58,588 bases of DNA from Clostridiales bacterium (GTDB taxonomy: Bacteria > Bacillota > Clostridia > Oscillospirales > Oscillospiraceae): assembly GCA_022774865.1 (NCBI GenBank), contig JALFLH010000032.1:1-58588 (forward strand), given 5' to 3'. Under the pieces are notes generated by a model. The model did no database searches. It saw only the letters and a program-made list of their open reading frames with translations, and was not told the origin of the DNA. This document shows, piece by piece, positions 56,994 through 58,588 of this stretch. The first letter of the stretch is position 1; every line of letters begins with the position of its first letter. A program made the position numbers and the translations under genes.

Positions 56994-58588
56994 TCAAATC
57001 CTTTCAAACCGGCACTGGAAGCCGGGGTAGTCGCCTGTCAGGATGGGAAGGGTATATCCGCCGTACATCAGCGCCGCACCGGAATACACGCTGCCGCTTT
57101 CCGTCTCCCGGTACATTGCCTCCGGCTGCAGGCCCTTCAGATGCACATGAATGGGGTAGGGATTGGCTTTGGGGGCTACCACGACCACATTCAGCAGGGC
57201 GGCGCTTCCGTCCTTTGCGGCAAACAGCCAGGCGGTGAAATAATCATCGGTCATGGCATTGGTGAGACGGTAATAATCCCCGTAGAAAATCAGGTCCTGG
57301 TGGCGGCGGAACGTGAGAATCTGCTGGCGAATTTCTTCCTTTTCCGCTTCACTCAGCTTCTGGGGGTCCAGCTCATAGCCAAAGCTGCCAGACATGGCCA
57401 CAATCCCCCGGGTATGCAGAGGCGTGGTGCGTCCCGTCTGGTGGTTGGGAACGGCAGAGACATGGCTGCCCACGGTCCGGATGGGATAGCCGAAGGAGGT
57501 GCCGTACTGAATTTTCAGCCGCTCGATGGCGTCGGTATCGTCGCTGCACCAGATCTGGGGGAAATAGTAAAGCATACCGGCGTCAAACCGTCCGCCGCCG
57601 CCGCTGCACCCCTCAAATAGCACCTCCGGAAATTCCCCTGTAAGCCGCTCCAGCAGATTATACACGCCCAGCACATAGCGGTGGGCCGCCTCGCCCTGCC
57701 GCTCCGGGGGCAGTTCCCGGCTGAACACATCCGTCAGGCTGCGGTTCATGTCCCACTTGACATAGCGGATTTCGTGACTGCGAAGCAGGCTTGAAAAGCA
57801 GCTGTACAGATATTCCACCACTTCTTCGCGGCTCAAGTCCAATACCAGCTGACTGCGACCCTGCACTGGTGTCCGTCCCGGGATACTCAGCGCCCAATCC
57901 GGGTGGGCACGGTATAGCTCGGAATCGGGAGACACCATTTCCGGCTCCACCCAGATACCGAAGTCCATACCCATGTCCCGGATCTTCTGAATCAGGCTGG
58001 CCAGCGTGCAGCCCAGCTTCTCCTCGTTGACATACCAATCGCCCAAACCGCTGAAATCGCTGTCCCGCTTTCCGAACCAACCGTCGTCCAGCACCAGCAT
58101 ATCCACGCCCAGTTCCTTGGCCTGCCGGGCGATGGAACAGAGCTTTTCCCCGGTAAAATTGAAGTAAGTCGCTTCCCAGTTGTTGATCAGCACCTGCCGG
58201 GGGGTATCCCGGTAAGCGCCCCGGCAAATATTTTCCGCAAGGAACTCCTGATAGCACCGGGACAGACTGCCCAATCCCCCATCTGTGAAGCTCAGCAGAA
58301 CCTCCGGGGTATGGAAGACTTCTCCCGGCTCCAGCGTCCAGCAGAACCGCTGGTCGCTGATGCCCAGCACCACCCGGGTGCTCTGAAGCTGGCTACACTC
58401 CGCTTCAATTTTGAAATTACCGGAATACACCAGCATTGCGCCATAGCACTGACCAAATTCCTCACAGGTTTCCGGGGCGGCGAGAATGGCAAAGGGATTG
58501 TGCTGGTGGCTGCTGGTTCCCCGGTCGGAGCCAACGGTCAGCACACCATGGGGAACCGGGGTACGTTCAGGCATCCGCTCCATGCAGT
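56994..58588 (-). CDS. GH36 alpha-galactosidase (5' end cut by window)
   Basis: The visible 530 residues are the C-terminal two thirds of a GH36 enzyme of usual ~730 residues; the N-terminal beta domain lies outside the window. The barrel carries VLDDGWFGKRDSDFSGLGDW, GIWVEPEMVSPDSELY, the nucleophile in YVKWDMNR, EGCSGGGGRFD and the acid/base aspartate in WCSDDTDAIERLKIQYG. GH36 enzymes remove alpha-1,6-galactose from raffinose, stachyose and melibiose. No secretion signal can be judged here. It is the first visible gene of the operon; the promoter and any transporter lie upstream of the window. Confidence 0.95.
   Translation of the reverse strand, partial: CMERMPERTPVPHGVLTVGSDRGTSSHQHNPFAILAAPETCEEFGQCYGAMLVYSGNFKIEAECSQLQSTRVVLGISDQRFCWTLEPGEVFHTPEVLLSFTDGGLGSLSRCYQEFLAENICRGAYRDTPRQVLINNWEATYFNFTGEKLCSIARQAKELGVDMLVLDDGWFGKRDSDFSGLGDWYVNEEKLGCTLASLIQKIRDMGMDFGIWVEPEMVSPDSELYRAHPDWALSIPGRTPVQGRSQLVLDLSREEVVEYLYSCFSSLLRSHEIRYVKWDMNRSLTDVFSRELPPERQGEAAHRYVLGVYNLLERLTGEFPEVLFEGCSGGGGRFDAGMLYYFPQIWCSDDTDAIERLKIQYGTSFGYPIRTVGSHVSAVPNHQTGRTTPLHTRGIVAMSGSFGYELDPQKLSEAEKEEIRQQILTFRRHQDLIFYGDYYRLTNAMTDDYFTAWLFAAKDGSAALLNVVVVAPKANPYPIHVHLKGLQPEAMYRETESGSVYSGAALMYGGYTLPILTGDYPGFQCRFERI

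Overview
The window reads as chromosomal DNA of a GC-rich, anaerobic, spore-lineage Firmicute, most likely a Clostridia member of the Oscillospiraceae type. The signs are a division/wall (dcw) cluster with mraZ, an ftsL-type gene and a PASTA-domain PBP, a DNPR-type (meso-diaminopimelate) MurE, spore genes (spmA, spmB, spoVAC), an AbrB-like regulator with a zinc ribbon, rubrerythrin and a 2[4Fe-4S] ferredoxin, and strong AGGAGG ribosome sites. The genus cannot be fixed by eye. Most of the window is housekeeping and I see no phage, IS element or CRISPR array.

Layout. 1-860: a five-gene tRNA operon (Val-Asp-Phe-Gly-Cys, minus strand) with a consensus promoter, a leader hairpin, a different hairpin in each longer spacer and a terminator. 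886-15534: the dcw cluster on the minus strand (mraZ-rsmH-ftsL-PBP-murE-murF-mraY-ftsW-murG-ftsQ-ftsZ), followed by a methyltransferase and hslO. 15635-17962: clpC. 18035-19950: ferredoxin, a TrmN6-like methylase and rsmI. 20009-23484: abrB-like gene, spmAB, a MATE exporter and a lone spoVAC. 23559-29187: esterase, ECF S component, nagB, a glycosyltransferase read in frame into a rubrerythrin, and a DnaQ-like exonuclease. 29236-32159: mtnN, luxS and a LURP-one protein, divergent from an XRE regulator joined to a LiaF-like membrane module. 32296-35960: a membrane protein with a deacetylase-like domain, a DUF1653 protein and an MdoB/LtaS-like transferase. 36020-47160: uvrB, radC, a kinase-like protein lacking its phospho-acceptor histidine, uvrA, pth and mfd. 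47243-48979: a VanW-domain protein. 49030-50284: a hairpin-rich, nearly gene-free stretch with gene remnants. 50285-58588: a sugar operon.

How genes work together. The dcw genes make lipid II and build the septum; three direct repeats just downstream of the mraZ promoter look like the MraZ autoregulatory site. The last operon reads as a complete intracellular raffinose-family pathway: GH36 alpha-galactosidase gives galactose plus sucrose, GalK/GalT/GalE process galactose, an amylosucrase-family GH13 splits sucrose, and a PfkB kinase phosphorylates the fructose. mtnN and luxS recycle S-adenosylhomocysteine and make AI-2. uvrA, uvrB and mfd lie within about 11 kb of each other.

Best candidates for something new: the glycosyltransferase-rubrerythrin in-frame join with an internal ribosome site; the XRE-LiaF regulator with paired palindromes 21 bp apart; the kinase-like protein without its histidine; the tandem hairpin array at 49927-50054; and the amylosucrase-based raffinose operon with a coupled 38-residue ORF ahead of galK. 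All domain assignments are from reading the sequence; no database search was run.
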